NCBI GenBank assembly: GCA_012523535.1
Contig: JAAYII010000394.1
Span: 1-6,401 of the forward strand
Length of the DNA: 6,401 nucleotides
Source of the DNA: Peptococcaceae bacterium
GTDB taxonomy: Bacteria; Bacillota; Desulfitobacteriia; Desulfitobacteriales; Syntrophobotulaceae
Reading direction: 5' to 3'
Shown: positions 5,740-6,401 of the stretch, piece after piece
How positions within the stretch are numbered: the first letter of the stretch is position 1
Layout of the letters: each line of letters begins with the position of its first letter
Translations under genes and position numbers: made by a program
The notes under the pieces: generated by a model
Told to the model about the DNA's origin: nothing
Seen by the model: only the letters and a program-made list of their open reading frames with translations
The model's database searches: none

Positions 5740-6401
5740 ATGGAACAACTAAAAATCGGCAATACATTTATTGAATATGAACTTTATAAAAGCAAAAGGG
5801 CAAAGAAAGTATCTATCACCATTAAAAATCATAAGGTTAGAGTTGCTGTACCTTTGGAATTGTCTTTGGATTATGCCAAAAATTTTGTAGAAAAGCATAA
5901 AGAATGGATACTAAAACAATATCAAAAACAGTGTTCTCAAATACAAAGCCCGCCTAAAAAATATTTGCCCGGTGATAAACTGCTTTATCGCGGAAGAAAC
6001 TACCCGCTTAAGTATGTTGAAACTAATAATTCCAAATACTATGCTCACTTTTTTGGGAGTCGCATCGTTGTTTATATACCGCCCGGGTTAGAACCTGATA
6101 AGCGAAGCGCTTTAGGCAAGAAATTAATCGAACAATGGTACAAAAGTCAGGCGAAAAAAATTCTGTCCGAACAGGTGAATTACTATTCAAAATTGCTTGG
6201 TATTCCTTTTAATCAATTGAGAATAAAAGAACAAAAGACCATATGGGGAAGCTGTTCCTCGAAGGGTAATATTAATCTTAATTGGCGCATTATTATGGCA
6301 CCCAATCAGGTTGCTGCTTATGTTATCATTCACGAGCTGACTCATTTAAATTATATGAATCATACTAAAGAATTTTGGCAAAAAGTAGAGCAGTATATGC
6401 C
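5740..6401 (+). CDS. YgjP-type zinc metallopeptidase (M48-like), 3' end outside the window
   Basis: The frame is open from the ATG at 5740 to the right edge (220 complete codons) without a stop. The protein is a YgjP/DUF45-type predicted metal-dependent hydrolase related to SprT and M48 peptidases. The N-terminal part (about 1-115) has the usual basic KSKRAKKVSITIK segment, and the metal site is HELTH (198-202) with the third ligand probably H208 in MNHTKEFW. The family-typical KTIWGSCSSKGNINLNWRIIMAP (split around 166-188) precedes it. Only roughly the last 10-20 residues should be missing. The ribosome site is weak (GTTGGAA, 5727-5733). An in-frame TTG at 5728 has no better one. The gene is divergent from pcm. 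Physiological substrates of this family are not well defined, and no regulation is visible. Confidence 0.9.
   Translation, partial: MEQLKIGNTFIEYELYKSKRAKKVSITIKNHKVRVAVPLELSLDYAKNFVEKHKEWILKQYQKQCSQIQSPPKKYLPGDKLLYRGRNYPLKYVETNNSKYYAHFFGSRIVVYIPPGLEPDKRSALGKKLIEQWYKSQAKKILSEQVNYYSKLLGIPFNQLRIKEQKTIWGSCSSKGNINLNWRIIMAPNQVAAYVIIHELTHLNYMNHTKEFWQKVEQYM

Overview
The window looks like a chromosomal segment from an anaerobic, low-GC Firmicute, most likely a member of the Clostridia. The coding sequence is AT-rich, ribosome binding sites are of the AGGAGG type, sigma-A promoters are readable, and terminators are compact hairpins followed by T-runs. An oxygen-sensitive 2-oxoacid:ferredoxin oxidoreductase (iorAB) is also present. 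This assignment is an inference; no rRNA or tRNA gene is present to fix it.

Layout from left to right. (1) The 3' part of a membrane sensor histidine kinase (1-957) overlaps an OmpR/PhoB-type response regulator (935-1633), and the pair ends at a hairpin terminator near 1675-1707. (2) A solitary Phd/YefM-family antitoxin-like gene (1856-2194) has its own sigma-A promoter and terminator and no toxin gene beside it. (3) An indolepyruvate:ferredoxin oxidoreductase operon, iorA (2377-4143) and iorB (4136-4729), has its own promoter and a terminator at 4762-4796. (4) A convergent protein-L-isoaspartate O-methyltransferase gene lies on the minus strand (4823-5491, TTG start). (5) A divergent YgjP-type zinc metallopeptidase gene starts at 5740 and runs off the right edge.

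The most important observation is that iorA carries an in-frame amber codon (TAG, 3889-3891). The same reading frame continues for 83 codons and encodes the intact eight-cysteine 2x[4Fe-4S] ferredoxin domain that normally ends IorA. It stops at TGA 4141-4143, overlapping the iorB start by 8 bases. No separate start with a ribosome binding site is visible for this tail. The codon is therefore either decoded (pyrrolysine, in an organism with the pyl system, or another suppressor), a readthrough switch, or a recent nonsense mutation or base-call error. All six other visible stops in the window are TAA or TGA. That is compatible with a genome that avoids TAG as a stop, but six genes is a very small sample.

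How the genes work together: IorA and IorB form one enzyme that oxidatively decarboxylates aryl pyruvates from aromatic amino acids to aryl-acetyl-CoA and reduces ferredoxin. The two-component pair is a separate signalling unit with an unknown stimulus. The methyltransferase (protein repair) and the metallopeptidase appear to be independent single genes that share a 248-bp AT-rich divergent spacer.
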